Shown one piece after another: positions 44,038 through 54,202 of a DNA stretch of 64,000 nucleotides. A program made the position numbers and the translations under genes. The stretch lies in NCBI RefSeq assembly GCF_900162615.1, contig NZ_FUFN01000009.1, positions 1,133,062 to 1,197,061 on the forward strand. Direction: 5' to 3'. Source of the DNA: Virgibacillus proomii (GTDB taxonomy: Bacteria > Bacillota > Bacilli > Bacillales > Amphibacillaceae). Under the pieces are notes generated by a model that was given only the letters and a program-made list of their open reading frames with translations, was not told where the DNA came from and made no database searches. The stretch's first letter is position 1, and every line of letters begins with the position of its first letter.

Positions 44038-45378
44038 TTGGAAAATATACAAGAGATTTGGGTTGCAACACTTGAAAGAATTGAAGAAAAGATTAGTAAG
44101 CCTAGCTTTGATACGTGGTTAAAGAACACAAAAGCAGAAGCGATTGAAAACAATACTCTGATTGTTTCTGCACCTAATGAATTTGCTAGGGATTGGCTGG
44201 AAAACCAATATACGAAGTTAATCTCTGATATTTTAACGGAAATAACCGGTTCAGAAATTATTGCAAAGTTTATTATTCCAAACACCAAAGCGACAAATGA
44301 TTCTAGGGAAACCTCATCAAAACGAAAACCGACTGATCATGACGAATCGCCAAAATCAATGCTAAATGCTAAGTATACCTTTGACACATTTGTCATTGGT
44401 GCTGGAAACCGATTTGCACATGCGGCATCTTTAGCAGTAGCAGAAGCGCCAGCCAAAGCTTATAACCCGTTATTTATTTACGGAGGAGTTGGATTGGGGA
44501 AAACCCATTTAATGCATGCCATTGGTCATTATGTACAAGATCATAATCCAAATGCAAAAGTAGTGTATTTATCGTCGGAAAAATTTACGAATGAATTTAT
44601 TAACGCCATTATGGATAATAAAACCGTTAATTTTCGCAATAAATACCGTAATGTCGATGTATTATTAATTGATGATATTCAATTTATTGCAGGGAAAGAA
44701 TCAACACAGGAGGAGTTTTTCCATACATTCAATGCACTCCATGATGACAATAAACAAATCATCATTTCCAGTGACCGGCCTCCAAAGGAAATTCCTACCT
44801 TAGAAGATCGGCTACGCTCGCGCTTTGAATGGGGACTTATTACAGATATAACTCCGCCAGATTTAGAAACTCGGATTGCTATACTTACCAAAAAAGCAAA
44901 AGCAGAAGGTTTAGATATACCAAATGAAGTCATGCTATATATTGCAAATCAGATTGATACAAATATTCGAGAATTAGAAGGTGCTTTAATCCGAATAGTT
45001 GCTTACTCATCTTTAGTTAATCAAGATATTGATGCATCACTTGCAGCGGATGCATTAAAGGATATTATTCCAAGCAACAAACCAAAAGCAATTACAATTC
45101 CCAACATTCAAGAAGTGGTCGGAGCAAAATATAATGTTCGTTTAGAAGATTTTTTAGCAAAAAAACGGACAAAGTCAATTGCCTTTCCACGACAAATTGC
45201 TATGTATTTATCAAGAGAGTTAACTGATTTGTCTTTACCGAAGATTGGTGAAGAGTTTGGAGGACGTGATCATACAACAGTCATCCATGCTCATGAAAAA
45301 ATATCGAGGCTTGTAGAAAAAGACACCCAATTAGCAAAAGAAATTGAGGAAATTAAGGAGCAATTAAAATCATTATAA
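44038..45378 (+). CDS. dnaA: Chromosomal replication initiator DnaA
   Basis: A 446-residue AAA+ initiator. Domain I starts ENIQEIWVATLERIEEKISKPSFDTWL, domain III has YGGVGLGKTHLMHAIG and LLIDDIQFI, and domain IV has the DnaA-box-reading GGRDHTTVIHAHEKI. I start at the TTG at 44038: AAAGGAGTG lies 9 nt before it, it gives the same length as B. subtilis DnaA, and the in-frame ATG at 43993 would add unconserved residues. DnaA boxes flank the gene on both sides, enabling origin unwinding and autoregulation. Confidence 0.96.
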   Translation: MENIQEIWVATLERIEEKISKPSFDTWLKNTKAEAIENNTLIVSAPNEFARDWLENQYTKLISDILTEITGSEIIAKFIIPNTKATNDSRETSSKRKPTDHDESPKSMLNAKYTFDTFVIGAGNRFAHAASLAVAEAPAKAYNPLFIYGGVGLGKTHLMHAIGHYVQDHNPNAKVVYLSSEKFTNEFINAIMDNKTVNFRNKYRNVDVLLIDDIQFIAGKESTQEEFFHTFNALHDDNKQIIISSDRPPKEIPTLEDRLRSRFEWGLITDITPPDLETRIAILTKKAKAEGLDIPNEVMLYIANQIDTNIRELEGALIRIVAYSSLVNQDIDASLAADALKDIIPSNKPKAITIPNIQEVVGAKYNVRLEDFLAKKRTKSIAFPRQIAMYLSRELTDLSLPKIGEEFGGRDHTTVIHAHEKISRLVEKDTQLAKEIEEIKEQLKSL

Positions 45379-45720
45379 GTACGTGAAGTGCGTGTTCAAA
45401 AAAAGGGGTAAAGATCCAAAGTCAGGGGCTAATGATTCAAACATTCTTGAAAAAGCGCAATGTATCTCTGTCGACGTTTGTGTTCTTGTCGTTAAAAAGA
45501 TAATTGCTTTTTCTCACGTTCGACATCTAATCAAGAAGTCTTTCTTTCCCTGCCACCTAAACCAATTGAGCTTTATAGGCGTTTCTCTTTCATAAACCCT
45601 AAACAATAAAAGTGTTTAAATGGAGAGAGATGCGGATACTTATCGTTAAATTATAATTCATCCTAATGTAAAATAAAATTCAATATGTTTTTTACCGAAC
45701 TTTTTGAACAGCGCTTATAA
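45379..45720. repeat. dnaA downstream region with a decayed dispersed repeat
   Basis: Positions 45430-45655 contain ATTCTTGAAAAAGCGCAATG, a second GTTAAAAAGATAATTGC unit, TAATCAAGAAGTC and an ending GAGATGCGGATA. These align in order with 4905-5122 and 36074-36266, but are strongly diverged. No gene. Confidence 0.5.
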
Positions 45721-45768
45721 AATTTAGTTGTGCACAATGTGCACAAGTCAATCACACTTATGTACAAG

Positions 45769-45860
45769 TTATCCACATGTGCATAACTTGTCTCGTTTGT
45801 ATATTTTTCACTTATCCACATAATAACAAGGCTTATTACTATTATTACTATTTTATTAAA
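45769..45860. other. oriC, downstream half with DnaA boxes and unwinding element
   Basis: TTATCCACA at 45769-45777 and 45812-45820 with TGTGCATAA (45778-45786) between. After a short G/C-containing spacer (CAAGGC, 45828-45833) the minus strand reads TAG-TAA-TAA-TAG-TAA (about 45850-45836), a run of DnaA-trios, next to an AT-only stretch to 45880. This is the box, GC cluster, trio order of the B. subtilis basal unwinding system. Confidence 0.85.
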
Positions 45861-45928
45861 AATAATTAATATAATATATGCAACACCACAACTAATCAAT
45901 TTAAACTTCCATTAGGAGGATTTGTTTC

Positions 45929-47065
45929 ATGAAATTTATTATTGATCGTGATCAATTACTTACAGCAGTACAAAATGTAATGAAGGCTATTTCCCCCCGT
46001 ACGGTTGTACCGATTTTAACAGGTATTAAGCTAGAAGTTAGACAAGACGGGATTACGTTAACTGGAAGTGACGCCGATATTTCAATTGAATCATATATTC
46101 CAGCTGAAGAAGATGGAATGGTTTATATTGATTATATAGAAGAAGGTAGCATTGTATTACATTCAAAATACTTTCCTGACATTGTACGTAAACTGCCGGA
46201 GAATAAAGTAGAAATTGAAGCCGATGAAAATTTAAAAATAACCATTCGTTCAGGAAAGGCAAAATTTAATTTAAATGGTCAAGACGCCCTAGAATATCCG
46301 CAACTTCCGTCATTGCAAGCGGCAGATAGTTTTGAAATCCCAATTGACTTATTAAAAAGTTTAATTAAACAAACCGTGTTTGCTGTTTCAACAATGGAAA
46401 CTCGTCCTATTTTAACCGGGGTAAATATGAAATTGATGGATCAAACCCTTACTTTTTCAGCAACCGATAGTCATCGTTTAGCGTCCCGTACCGTCCCAAT
46501 CGCAGAAACAGGAATTGAGTTTTCCAACGTAGTTGTTCCAGGGAAAAGTTTAAATGAATTGAATAAAATTATCGATGACAGCGAAGAAAAAATCCAAATT
46601 AGTGTTACAAGCAACCAAATATTATTTCGAACCAAACGTTTACAGTTTTTATCTCGTTTGCTGGATGGAAACTATCCGGAAACATCCCGCTTAATCCCGA
46701 CACAAAGTAAAACAGTGCTTTATTTTAATACGAAAGAATTATTGCATACGATTGATCGAGCATCGCTTTTAGCAAGAGAAGAACGAAATAATGTGGTTCG
46801 TTTAACAACAAAAGAAAATAATATGGTGGAAATAGCTAGTAATCATCCGGAAGTAGGTAATGTCACAGAAGAGATAGCCATTTCTTCTAAGGAAGGGGAA
46901 GATTTAAAAATCTCTTTTAGCTCAAAATATATGATGGATGCATTAAAAGCGATTGACTATGATGAAGTAAAGATTGAATTTACTGGTGCAATGCGACCAT
47001 TTATTATTCATCCAGTAGAAGATGATTCCATATTGCAACTTATTTTACCAGTTCGAACATTTTAG
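45929..47065 (+). CDS. dnaN: DNA polymerase III beta subunit (sliding clamp)
   Basis: A 378-residue clamp of three similar domains: MKFIIDRDQLLTAVQNVMKAI, VFAVSTMETRPILTGVN and the C-terminal end ILQLILPVRTF, where the partner-binding pocket lies. It tethers the replicative polymerase. AGGAGGA precedes the ATG. It follows dnaA across the unwinding element and has a terminator at 47247-47279. Confidence 0.98.
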   Translation: MKFIIDRDQLLTAVQNVMKAISPRTVVPILTGIKLEVRQDGITLTGSDADISIESYIPAEEDGMVYIDYIEEGSIVLHSKYFPDIVRKLPENKVEIEADENLKITIRSGKAKFNLNGQDALEYPQLPSLQAADSFEIPIDLLKSLIKQTVFAVSTMETRPILTGVNMKLMDQTLTFSATDSHRLASRTVPIAETGIEFSNVVVPGKSLNELNKIIDDSEEKIQISVTSNQILFRTKRLQFLSRLLDGNYPETSRLIPTQSKTVLYFNTKELLHTIDRASLLAREERNNVVRLTTKENNMVEIASNHPEVGNVTEEIAISSKEGEDLKISFSSKYMMDALKAIDYDEVKIEFTGAMRPFIIHPVEDDSILQLILPVRTF

Positions 47066-47127
47066 AATCTCGCAAAGCTCCTATTGGGTGTTCAAGTGGA
47101 GAAGACCAAGGCCAATGAAGATCGAAA

Positions 47128-47172
47128 ACAAACTTAAAAAACCATGATGTGTTGCTAACGATGTTTTCCTTT
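47128..47172. repeat. Single unit of the dispersed tandem repeat
   Basis: CTTAAAAAACCATGATGTG...GCTAACGATGTTTTCCTTTTG matches the 40-bp unit at 36074 (TTGAAAAAATCGTGATGCG...). The rest of 47173-47246 and 47280-47522 has no recognised feature. Confidence 0.5.
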
Positions 47173-47246
47173 TGCCAAACTTTTTAGCCCATCCTAATAG
47201 AAGCGAAATATATAGGACTGGGACATATGTAAATAATAAATAGCAC

Positions 47247-47279
47247 AAACCGAACAATTCATTTATAATTGTTCGGTTT
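47247..47279 (+). terminator. Terminator of dnaN
   Basis: AAACCGAACAATT pairs perfectly with AATTGTTCGGTTT around a 7-nt loop, followed by GTTTGTATTT. Confidence 0.75.
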
Positions 47280-47522
47280 GTTTGTATTTAGAAAGACCAA
47301 ACTTCTCGTTCGATAAAATTACTGCTTTAAAAGTAATTTTAAGCCTAATTCAGCGTTTATTTTATAAAAGAAGGGAGATACCTTTCCATAAGGACAAATC
47401 TTTAGTAAAATAGGAATAGAAGATATTTTAGGCATTCCGTGATAAAGTTTATATTTCTTTAAAAGCATAATCATTATCTTAAACAAAAGAGCGTGGATTG
47501 AAATAAAGCAATTTCAAGGAAA

Positions 47523-47762
47523 ATGAGTGATTACATGTGTGAGAAGATAACAATTAAAACAGACTATATTCCGTTGGGACAGTTTATCAAGTTGATTAAC
47601 ATTTTTGATTCTGGCGGAATGATCAAAGGATATATACAAGACGTAGGTGTCGTAGTAAACGGAGAACGAGAGCATCGAAGAGGGAAAAAGTTATATCCGG
47701 ATGACATCATTGAAATCGATGATGTAGGACGTTTCCAAGTTGTGAAAGAAGCAGGTACATAA
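47523..47762 (+). CDS. yaaA: YaaA, S4-domain RNA-binding protein
   Basis: A 79-residue protein with an S4 fold: YIPLGQFIKLINIFDSGGMIKGYIQDVGVVVNGE, then KLYPDDII. The S4 domain binds structured RNA, and YaaA is linked to ribosome assembly. Position between dnaN and recF is conserved. The start is uncertain: the first ATG lies only 2-3 nt after AAGGA; the ATG at 47535 is an alternative. Confidence 0.88.
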   Translation: MSDYMCEKITIKTDYIPLGQFIKLINIFDSGGMIKGYIQDVGVVVNGEREHRRGKKLYPDDIIEIDDVGRFQVVKEAGT

Positions 47763-47789
47763 ATTCCTGCCTCTTTTCACCTAGACAGG

Positions 47790-47915
47790 GTACCCCTTGG
47801 AATCAAGTAAAACTTTATTTGGCAGGAACTTTCTGACATCTTTCTACTTAGAAATTTCCTCACGTACAACTTTTGAATGTTGAATTTTATAAGCACCTGA
47901 GATACGGTAAAACAC
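47790..47915. repeat. Decayed end of the dispersed repeat upstream of recF
   Basis: TTCTACTTAGAAATTTCCTC..., GTTGAATTTTATAAGCACC and GAGATACGGTAAA align with the end blocks at 5060-5122 and 30740-30786. Low similarity. Confidence 0.35.
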
Positions 47916-47955
47916 CACACATGAAATATTCCTAGGGATTAAAAGAGGATGAAAC

Positions 47956-49068
47956 ATGCATATAGAACAATTGCAATTAAAAAATTACCGTAATTACAAA
48001 GAATTGGATATATCATTTGATAAGACGATCAATGTAATTATTGGTGAGAATGCGCAAGGAAAAACCAATATGATGGAGGCTATTTATTTATTAGCTGTTA
48101 CAAAATCCCATCGAACGCCCAGGGAAAAGGAATTAATTAAGTGGGATGAATCGTATGCTAAAATAAATGGTAAGGTTTCTAAACGAAATCGGTCATTCCC
48201 ATTAGAAATTATTATCTCTTCGAAGGGGAAAAAAGCAAAGCTAAATGGAATTGAACAAAAGCGATTAAGTGACTATATAGGGGCTTTAAATGTAGTCATG
48301 TTTGCCCCAGAGGATTTAACACTTGTTAAGGGACCGCCACAAATTCGCAGACGTTTTATAGATATGGAGCTTGGCCAAATCCAACCCACATATATATATC
48401 ATTTAGGACAATATCAAAAAATCCTCAAACAACGAAATCATCTATTGAAACAATTGCAAAAGCGTCCACAGCAGGACAAAACGATGCTACACGTTTTAAC
48501 CGATCAGCTGGTAGAACACGCCGCGACCTTACTTGAAAGGCGGTTTGTTTTTTTGGATTTACTTAGAAAGTGGGCAAGTCCAATTCATTTCGGGATTAGT
48601 CGGGAGCTTGAATCGCTGGAAATTACCTATTCTCCTACGATTGAAGTATCAGAAGGCGCAAAGAAGGAGAAAATAAAAGATATATATGTTCATAAATTTC
48701 GGGATATTGAGGAAAAAGAGATCGATCGAGGTACAACATTGATTGGTCCGCACAGAGACGATCTGTTGTTTTACGTTAACAACAAGGATGTACAAATCTA
48801 TGGATCACAGGGTCAGCAACGTACAACAGCATTATCCATAAAGCTTGCAGAAATCGAATTAATTTATAATGAGGTGGGCGAATATCCAGTGTTATTGCTT
48901 GATGATGTGTTAAGTGAATTGGATGATTATCGACAGTCCCATTTGTTAAATACAATTCATGGAAAGGTACAGACCTTTGTCTCTACAACAAGTGTAGACG
49001 GTATTGAGCATGAAACGCTTGATAAGGCTACGATCTTTCATGTTAAAGATGGCAAGATAGAAACTTAA
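47956..49068 (+). CDS. recF: DNA replication and repair protein RecF
   Basis: A 370-residue SMC-like ATPase: MHIEQLQLKNYRNYKELDI, Walker A GENAQGKTNMMEAI, signature region YGSQGQQRTTALSIKLAE and Walker B VLLLDDVLSELD. It helps load RecA at gaps with RecO and RecR. AGAGGATG precedes the ATG. Conserved dnaN-yaaA-recF-remB-gyrB order. Confidence 0.97.
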   Translation: MHIEQLQLKNYRNYKELDISFDKTINVIIGENAQGKTNMMEAIYLLAVTKSHRTPREKELIKWDESYAKINGKVSKRNRSFPLEIIISSKGKKAKLNGIEQKRLSDYIGALNVVMFAPEDLTLVKGPPQIRRRFIDMELGQIQPTYIYHLGQYQKILKQRNHLLKQLQKRPQQDKTMLHVLTDQLVEHAATLLERRFVFLDLLRKWASPIHFGISRELESLEITYSPTIEVSEGAKKEKIKDIYVHKFRDIEEKEIDRGTTLIGPHRDDLLFYVNNKDVQIYGSQGQQRTTALSIKLAEIELIYNEVGEYPVLLLDDVLSELDDYRQSHLLNTIHGKVQTFVSTTSVDGIEHETLDKATIFHVKDGKIET

Positions 49069-49084
49069 ATTCGGGGGAATAATC

Positions 49085-49384
49085 ATGTTTATTCATATCG
49101 GTAATAATAATGTCATCCATTCCTGTGATGTTATAGCTATTATTGATTATCATTTAATTTCATCATCCACGATCATGGAAGAATTGATAACCGAATCAAG
49201 CAAGCAACATAAGATCGTTGGTCCATTGGAGGCTGCAAAATCGATTATGATAACAAAAGATTTGATTTATTATAGCTCTTTATCAGTCTCTACCTTAAAA
49301 AAACGAGCAAGTATGATTTCAACGATTAGTAAGCTTAATGATTTTTCAGACGATGTAAAAGAATTGGACTCGGAAGAAGTATAG
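49085..49384 (+). CDS. remB: RemB (YaaB), DUF370 matrix-gene regulator
   Basis: A 99-residue protein starting MFIHIGNNNVIHSCDVIAIIDYHL. It belongs to the DUF370 (RemA/RemB) family of small DNA-binding regulators; in B. subtilis RemB is encoded here and contributes to biofilm matrix expression. The N-terminal DUF370 core (1-75) is followed by an acidic tail DDVKELDSEEV. It starts 16 bp after recF and ends 16 bp before gyrB. Confidence 0.88.
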   Translation: MFIHIGNNNVIHSCDVIAIIDYHLISSSTIMEELITESSKQHKIVGPLEAAKSIMITKDLIYYSSLSVSTLKKRASMISTISKLNDFSDDVKELDSEEV

Positions 49385-49400
49385 AAATGGAAGTGAAAAC

Positions 49401-51326
49401 ATGTCGATGGAAGATAAAGTCATGAAGGAACAAGCCTATGATGCAGATCAAATTCAGGTCCTGGAAGGGTTAGAAGCAGTTCGTAAACGACCGGGAATGT
49501 ATATTGGATCTACAAGTGAGAAAGGGCTGCACCATCTCGTTTGGGAAATAATAGATAATAGTATTGATGAAGCTTTAGCCGGGTATTGTGATCGCATTGA
49601 AGTCATTGTGGAAAAGGATAATAGTATTACCGTTAAAGATAATGGACGAGGAATTCCTGTTGATATTCAGAAAAAAACAGGCAGACCTGCTTTAGAAGTG
49701 ATCATGACCGTTCTCCATGCTGGGGGTAAGTTTGGCGGTGGAGGTTATAAAGTTTCTGGAGGACTTCATGGCGTAGGTGCTTCGGTAGTTAACGCGCTTT
49801 CCAGTAAATTAGAAGTCTATGTTCATAGAGATAATAAAATTCATTATTTAGCCTTTGAAAGAGGTGTTCCACAAGGTGAAATTCAGATTGTTGGAAAAAC
49901 AGATATAACTGGAACAATCGTTCACTTTGTACCTGATACTACTATCTTTACGGAGACAACAGAATTTAACTTTGATATTTTATCACAGCGGCTAAGAGAA
50001 CTCGCATTCTTAAATAAAGGAATAACAATTGCGCTGGAAGATAAACGGACAGACAGAGAGCCAGTAAGCTATCACTATGAAGGTGGCATCAGCTCTTATG
50101 TTGAATTTATTAATCAGAACAAAGAAGTGCTACATGAACCTTTCTACGCAGAAGGCGAAGCACAGGGTATCACTGTGGAAATAGCAATACAGTATAATGA
50201 TGGATTTACAAGTAACCTATATTCATTTGCCAATAACATTCATACGTATGAAGGTGGTACACATGAATCGGGTTTTAAAACAGGTTTAACACGTGTAATT
50301 AATGACTACGCCAGAAAGAATAATTTGTTTAAAGAAAATGACCCTAATTTATCTGGTGAAGATGTTCGTGAAGGGTTAACAGCGATTGTTTCTGTGAAAC
50401 ATCCGAATCCACAGTTTGAAGGTCAAACAAAAACAAAGCTCGGTAATAGTGAGGTTCGAACAGTTACGGATTCCGTATTTAGTGAATTATTTTCCAAGTT
50501 TTTATTTGAGAATCCTGATGTAGCAAAAATCATTGTTGATAAAGGATTAATGGCATCACGAGCTCGTGCAGCAGCGAAGAAGGCACGGGAGTTAACACGT
50601 AGAAAAGGTGCTTTAGAGATTTCTAACTTACCTGGTAAACTTGCAGACTGTTCTTCCAAGGATGCATCTATTAGTGAGCTTTATATCGTTGAGGGGGATT
50701 CTGCTGGAGGATCAGCAAAACAAGGAAGAGATCGTCATTTTCAAGCTATTTTACCACTACGCGGAAAAATTCTAAACGTGGAAAAGGCACGACTGGATAG
50801 AATCTTATCTAACAATGAAGTGCGATCCATTATCACGGCTTTAGGTACTGGTATTAGTGAAGATTTTGATATTTCTAAAGCCCGCTACCATAAAGTTGTA
50901 TTAATGACAGATGCTGATGTTGATGGTGCCCATATACGTACATTATTGCTCACTTTCTTTTATCGCTACATGCGTCCTTTAATTGAGCATGGGTATATTT
51001 ACATTGCTCAGCCTCCGCTTTATAAGATTCAGCAGGGAAAGGCAATTCATTATGCCTATAACGAAAAAGAATTGGAACAGATTTTAGCTGAGTTACCAAA
51101 GGCTCCCAAACCAGGCTTGCAGCGTTATAAAGGTTTAGGGGAAATGAATGCAGCCCAGCTTTGGGAAACAACCATGAATCCAGAGACGCGTACTCTCTTA
51201 AGAGTTGAGTTGACGGATGCTATCGAAGCAGACCATATCTTTGATGTGCTAATGGGGGATAAAGTGGAACCGCGAAGAAACTTTATCCAGGCAAATGCAC
51301 AATACGTTAAAAATTTAGATATTTAA
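49401..51326 (+). CDS. gyrB: DNA gyrase subunit B
   Basis: A 641-residue subunit. The GHKL ATPase domain has WEIIDNSIDEALAGYCD, DNGRGIPVDI and GGLHGVGASVVNALS; the Toprim domain has YIVEGDSAGGSAKQGRDR and MTDADVDGAHIRTLL; the C-terminus has RYKGLGEMN. With GyrA it introduces negative supercoils. An upstream GGAAGTG serves as ribosome-binding site; a second in-frame ATG lies two codons on. Confidence 0.98.
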   Translation: MSMEDKVMKEQAYDADQIQVLEGLEAVRKRPGMYIGSTSEKGLHHLVWEIIDNSIDEALAGYCDRIEVIVEKDNSITVKDNGRGIPVDIQKKTGRPALEVIMTVLHAGGKFGGGGYKVSGGLHGVGASVVNALSSKLEVYVHRDNKIHYLAFERGVPQGEIQIVGKTDITGTIVHFVPDTTIFTETTEFNFDILSQRLRELAFLNKGITIALEDKRTDREPVSYHYEGGISSYVEFINQNKEVLHEPFYAEGEAQGITVEIAIQYNDGFTSNLYSFANNIHTYEGGTHESGFKTGLTRVINDYARKNNLFKENDPNLSGEDVREGLTAIVSVKHPNPQFEGQTKTKLGNSEVRTVTDSVFSELFSKFLFENPDVAKIIVDKGLMASRARAAAKKARELTRRKGALEISNLPGKLADCSSKDASISELYIVEGDSAGGSAKQGRDRHFQAILPLRGKILNVEKARLDRILSNNEVRSIITALGTGISEDFDISKARYHKVVLMTDADVDGAHIRTLLLTFFYRYMRPLIEHGYIYIAQPPLYKIQQGKAIHYAYNEKELEQILAELPKAPKPGLQRYKGLGEMNAAQLWETTMNPETRTLLRVELTDAIEADHIFDVLMGDKVEPRRNFIQANAQYVKNLDI

Positions 51327-51520
51327 AGTTAATTGAAAATCACTACGTTTGCTATAGAATATAAGTTTTTGTTTTACGGCTTAAGAAGTGTTTAACGTAG
51401 AGGTCGCTCCGTTGTAAAAATTTTTAGGTTTACTAAGCCTCTTACGCTATTGATCTTTCTTAAGTTTCTCGGATAAAACTAGTTCTAGGCGCTTAGCGAG
51501 TGAATGGAGGTAGTAGTTCA
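51327..51520. other. gyrB-gyrA intergenic region
   Basis: 194 bp without a gene or clear terminator. A gyrA promoter could be present. The stretch is not clearly related to the dispersed repeats. Confidence 0.35.
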
Positions 51521-54028
51521 ATGGCGGATCAACAACGTCCAAAAGTTCAAGATATCAATCTTGGACAGGAAATGCGTACATCGTTTCTTGATTATGCAAT
51601 GAGTGTTATTGTTTCTCGTGCGTTACCAGATGTTCGTGATGGTTTAAAGCCTGTTCATCGTAGAATATTATATGCAATGAATGATTTAGGAATGCATGCA
51701 GATAAGGCTTATAAGAAGTCTGCGCGTATTGTTGGTGAAGTAATTGGTAAGTACCACCCACATGGCGATACAGCTGTTTACGAAGCGATGGTACGAATGG
51801 CACAGGATTTTAGCTATCGTAATATGCTTGTAGATGGTCATGGTAATTTTGGTTCTGTAGACGGTGATTCAGCAGCAGCTATGCGTTATACAGAAGCAAG
51901 AATGTCGAAAATAGCCATGGAATTGTTACGAGATATAAACAAGGACACGATTGATTTTACAGATAACTATGATGGATCGGAAAGGGAACCTGTTGTATTT
52001 CCAGCCCGGTTTCCAAACCTTTTAGTCAATGGAGCCTCTGGAATTGCAGTTGGAATGGCAACAAATATTCCTCCTCATAACTTAGGAGAGACAATTGATG
52101 CCGTATTGGCATTAAGTAAAGATCCTGATATTACAATAGATGAACTTATGGAAGACTATATTCACGGGCCTGATTTTCCAACAGCCGGACAAATACTTGG
52201 TAGAAGTGGTATTCGCAAAGCTTACGAAACGGGAAAAGGTTCGATAACCGTTCGAGCAAAGGTATCGATTGAAGAAATGGCAAACGGCAAGCCCGTGATT
52301 ATTGCAACCGAATTACCTTATCAGGTAAACAAAGCAAAGCTTATTGAGAAAATTGCCGAACTAGCCCGTGACAAACGGATTGAAGGTATTACGGATTTAC
52401 GGGATGAATCTGATCGTGAAGGGCTACGTGTTGTAATTGAATTGCGTAGGGACGTCAATGCCAATGTAGTGTTAAATAATTTATATAAGTATACAGCCTT
52501 ACAAACTACTTTTGGTATTAATATGCTAGCACTGGTTGATGGTCGACCGAAAGTGTTAAACATTAAACAATGTCTCTCTCATTATTTAAATCATCAAATC
52601 GTAATCATTAAACGTCGCACTGCTTTTGAATTACGTAAAGCAGAAGCACGTGCACATATCTTGGAAGGTTTGCGAATCGCTTTAGATAATTTAGATGAAG
52701 TCATTGAATTAATTCGTAGTTCAAAAACTACGGATATTGCGCGTAATGGCTTGATGGAGCGGTTTAAACTTTCTGAAAAGCAGGCTCAAGCAATTTTGGA
52801 TATGCGCTTGCAACGATTGACAGGTTTGGAAAGAGAAAAAATTGAAAATGAATATAAAGAATTGAAGGATTTAATCCAAGAGCTAAAAGCAATTCTAGCT
52901 GATGAGGAAAAAGTGCTTGAAATCATTCGTGAAGAACTGACAGAAATTAAAGAACGATTTAATGATCCACGCCGTACGGAAATTGTCATTGGCGGCACCG
53001 ACTTTTTTGAAGACGAAGACCTCATTCCTGAGGAAAGTATCGTAATCACGCTTACCCATAAGGGATATATTAAGCGGCTTCCTTCTTCCACGTATCGCAC
53101 GCAACGGCGTGGAGGCAGAGGAATTCAAGGGATGGGAACGAATGAAGATGATTTCGTTGAGCATCTTGTATCAACGTCAACCCATGATACGATACTATTC
53201 TTTACCAATAGAGGAAAAGTATACAAAACGAAAGGGTATGAGATTCCTGAATTTGGCCGAACAGCCAAAGGAATACCAATCATTAATTTATTACAAGTTG
53301 AAAAAGATGAATGGGTCAATGCGGTAATTTCTGTTAACGATTATCGCGAAGATCAATTTTTATTCTTCACGACAAAGTATGGAATTTCAAAACGTACTTC
53401 TCTTTCTCAGTTTGCCAATATCCGTAAAGGTGGATTAATTGCGGTTGGTCTTCGTGAAAATGATGAGCTGATATCTGTTCGTCTAACGGATGGAACGAAA
53501 CACATAATGATTGCCACAAAAAATGGCTATCTCATTCGTTTTCCAGAGGATCAAGTTCGCCCAATGGGAAGAACAGCGGCTGGTGTAAAAGGAATATCTT
53601 TAAGAGCAGATGATGAAGTCGTTTCGATGGAAATATTACAACCGGGTGTAAAAATCTTGCATGTAACGAGTAAGGGTTATGGAAAACAAACACCAGAATC
53701 CGAATACCGCGTAACAAATCGTGGTGGAAAAGGTATTTTCACTTGTCACCTAACCGAGAAAACCGGACAAGTTGTAGCAGTTAAAGCAGTTTCAGGTGAA
53801 GAAGACTTGATGCTAATTACAATTGCGGGTGTACTTATCCGTATTCCAGTTCAAGAAATATCTGAAACGGGTCGTAATACAATGGGGGTTCGCTTAATTC
53901 GTTTACATGAAGATGAAGAGGTAGCCACCGTTGCCCGGATTGATCAGGATGAAGAAGAACAAGAAGAGACAGAAGAAACAATGGAAGAAAATGATGAGGA
54001 AACAAACGAAGAAAATCAAGAGGGCTAA
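51521..54028 (+). CDS. gyrA: DNA gyrase subunit A
   Basis: An 835-residue subunit. The breakage-reunion domain has catalytic Tyr123 (AAAMRYTEARM); the C-terminal beta-pinwheel has the GyrA-box QRRGGRG. The tail (about 815-835) is very acidic (EEEQEETEETMEENDEE). The residue at the quinolone-resistance position is Thr84 (HGDTAVYE), where B. subtilis has Ser, with Glu88 conserved. The start at 51521 follows GGAGG by 10 nt; an upstream in-frame start at 51500 is unlikely. Confidence 0.97.
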   Translation: MADQQRPKVQDINLGQEMRTSFLDYAMSVIVSRALPDVRDGLKPVHRRILYAMNDLGMHADKAYKKSARIVGEVIGKYHPHGDTAVYEAMVRMAQDFSYRNMLVDGHGNFGSVDGDSAAAMRYTEARMSKIAMELLRDINKDTIDFTDNYDGSEREPVVFPARFPNLLVNGASGIAVGMATNIPPHNLGETIDAVLALSKDPDITIDELMEDYIHGPDFPTAGQILGRSGIRKAYETGKGSITVRAKVSIEEMANGKPVIIATELPYQVNKAKLIEKIAELARDKRIEGITDLRDESDREGLRVVIELRRDVNANVVLNNLYKYTALQTTFGINMLALVDGRPKVLNIKQCLSHYLNHQIVIIKRRTAFELRKAEARAHILEGLRIALDNLDEVIELIRSSKTTDIARNGLMERFKLSEKQAQAILDMRLQRLTGLEREKIENEYKELKDLIQELKAILADEEKVLEIIREELTEIKERFNDPRRTEIVIGGTDFFEDEDLIPEESIVITLTHKGYIKRLPSSTYRTQRRGGRGIQGMGTNEDDFVEHLVSTSTHDTILFFTNRGKVYKTKGYEIPEFGRTAKGIPIINLLQVEKDEWVNAVISVNDYREDQFLFFTTKYGISKRTSLSQFANIRKGGLIAVGLRENDELISVRLTDGTKHIMIATKNGYLIRFPEDQVRPMGRTAAGVKGISLRADDEVVSMEILQPGVKILHVTSKGYGKQTPESEYRVTNRGGKGIFTCHLTEKTGQVVAVKAVSGEEDLMLITIAGVLIRIPVQEISETGRNTMGVRLIRLHEDEEVATVARIDQDEEEQEETEETMEENDEETNEENQEG

Positions 54029-54112
54029 AGTGAAACGGATATTGCTTGAGTAATTTTTTGTTTTTATAAAGAAGAATTAGAACTAAGTTGTAACTATGAG
54101 AATCTAGATGAT

Positions 54113-54153
54113 AAAAAAGATGGCTTTATTTTATAATAATGCCATCTTTTTTT
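54113..54153 (+). terminator. Terminator of gyrA
   Basis: AAAAAAGATGGC pairs with GCCATCTTTTTT around a 16-nt loop, ending in a T-run that abuts the repeat starting ACACAATAGG. Confidence 0.85.
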
Positions 54154-54202
54154 ACACAATAGGAAAAAAGTATAAAACTTTAGGCTTTATCGTATAAGAA
54201 AA
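54154..54202 (+). repeat. Nested hairpin repeat, intermediate form lacking the long insert
   Basis: ACACAATAGGAAAAAAG, TATAAAACTTTAGGC, TTTATC, GTATAAGAAAA: the exact left and right flanks of the inserts at 58058 and 62990, joined through one TTTATC. It lacks the downstream AAAGACTTGGC hairpin. It is the empty-site reference for the family. Confidence 0.8.
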
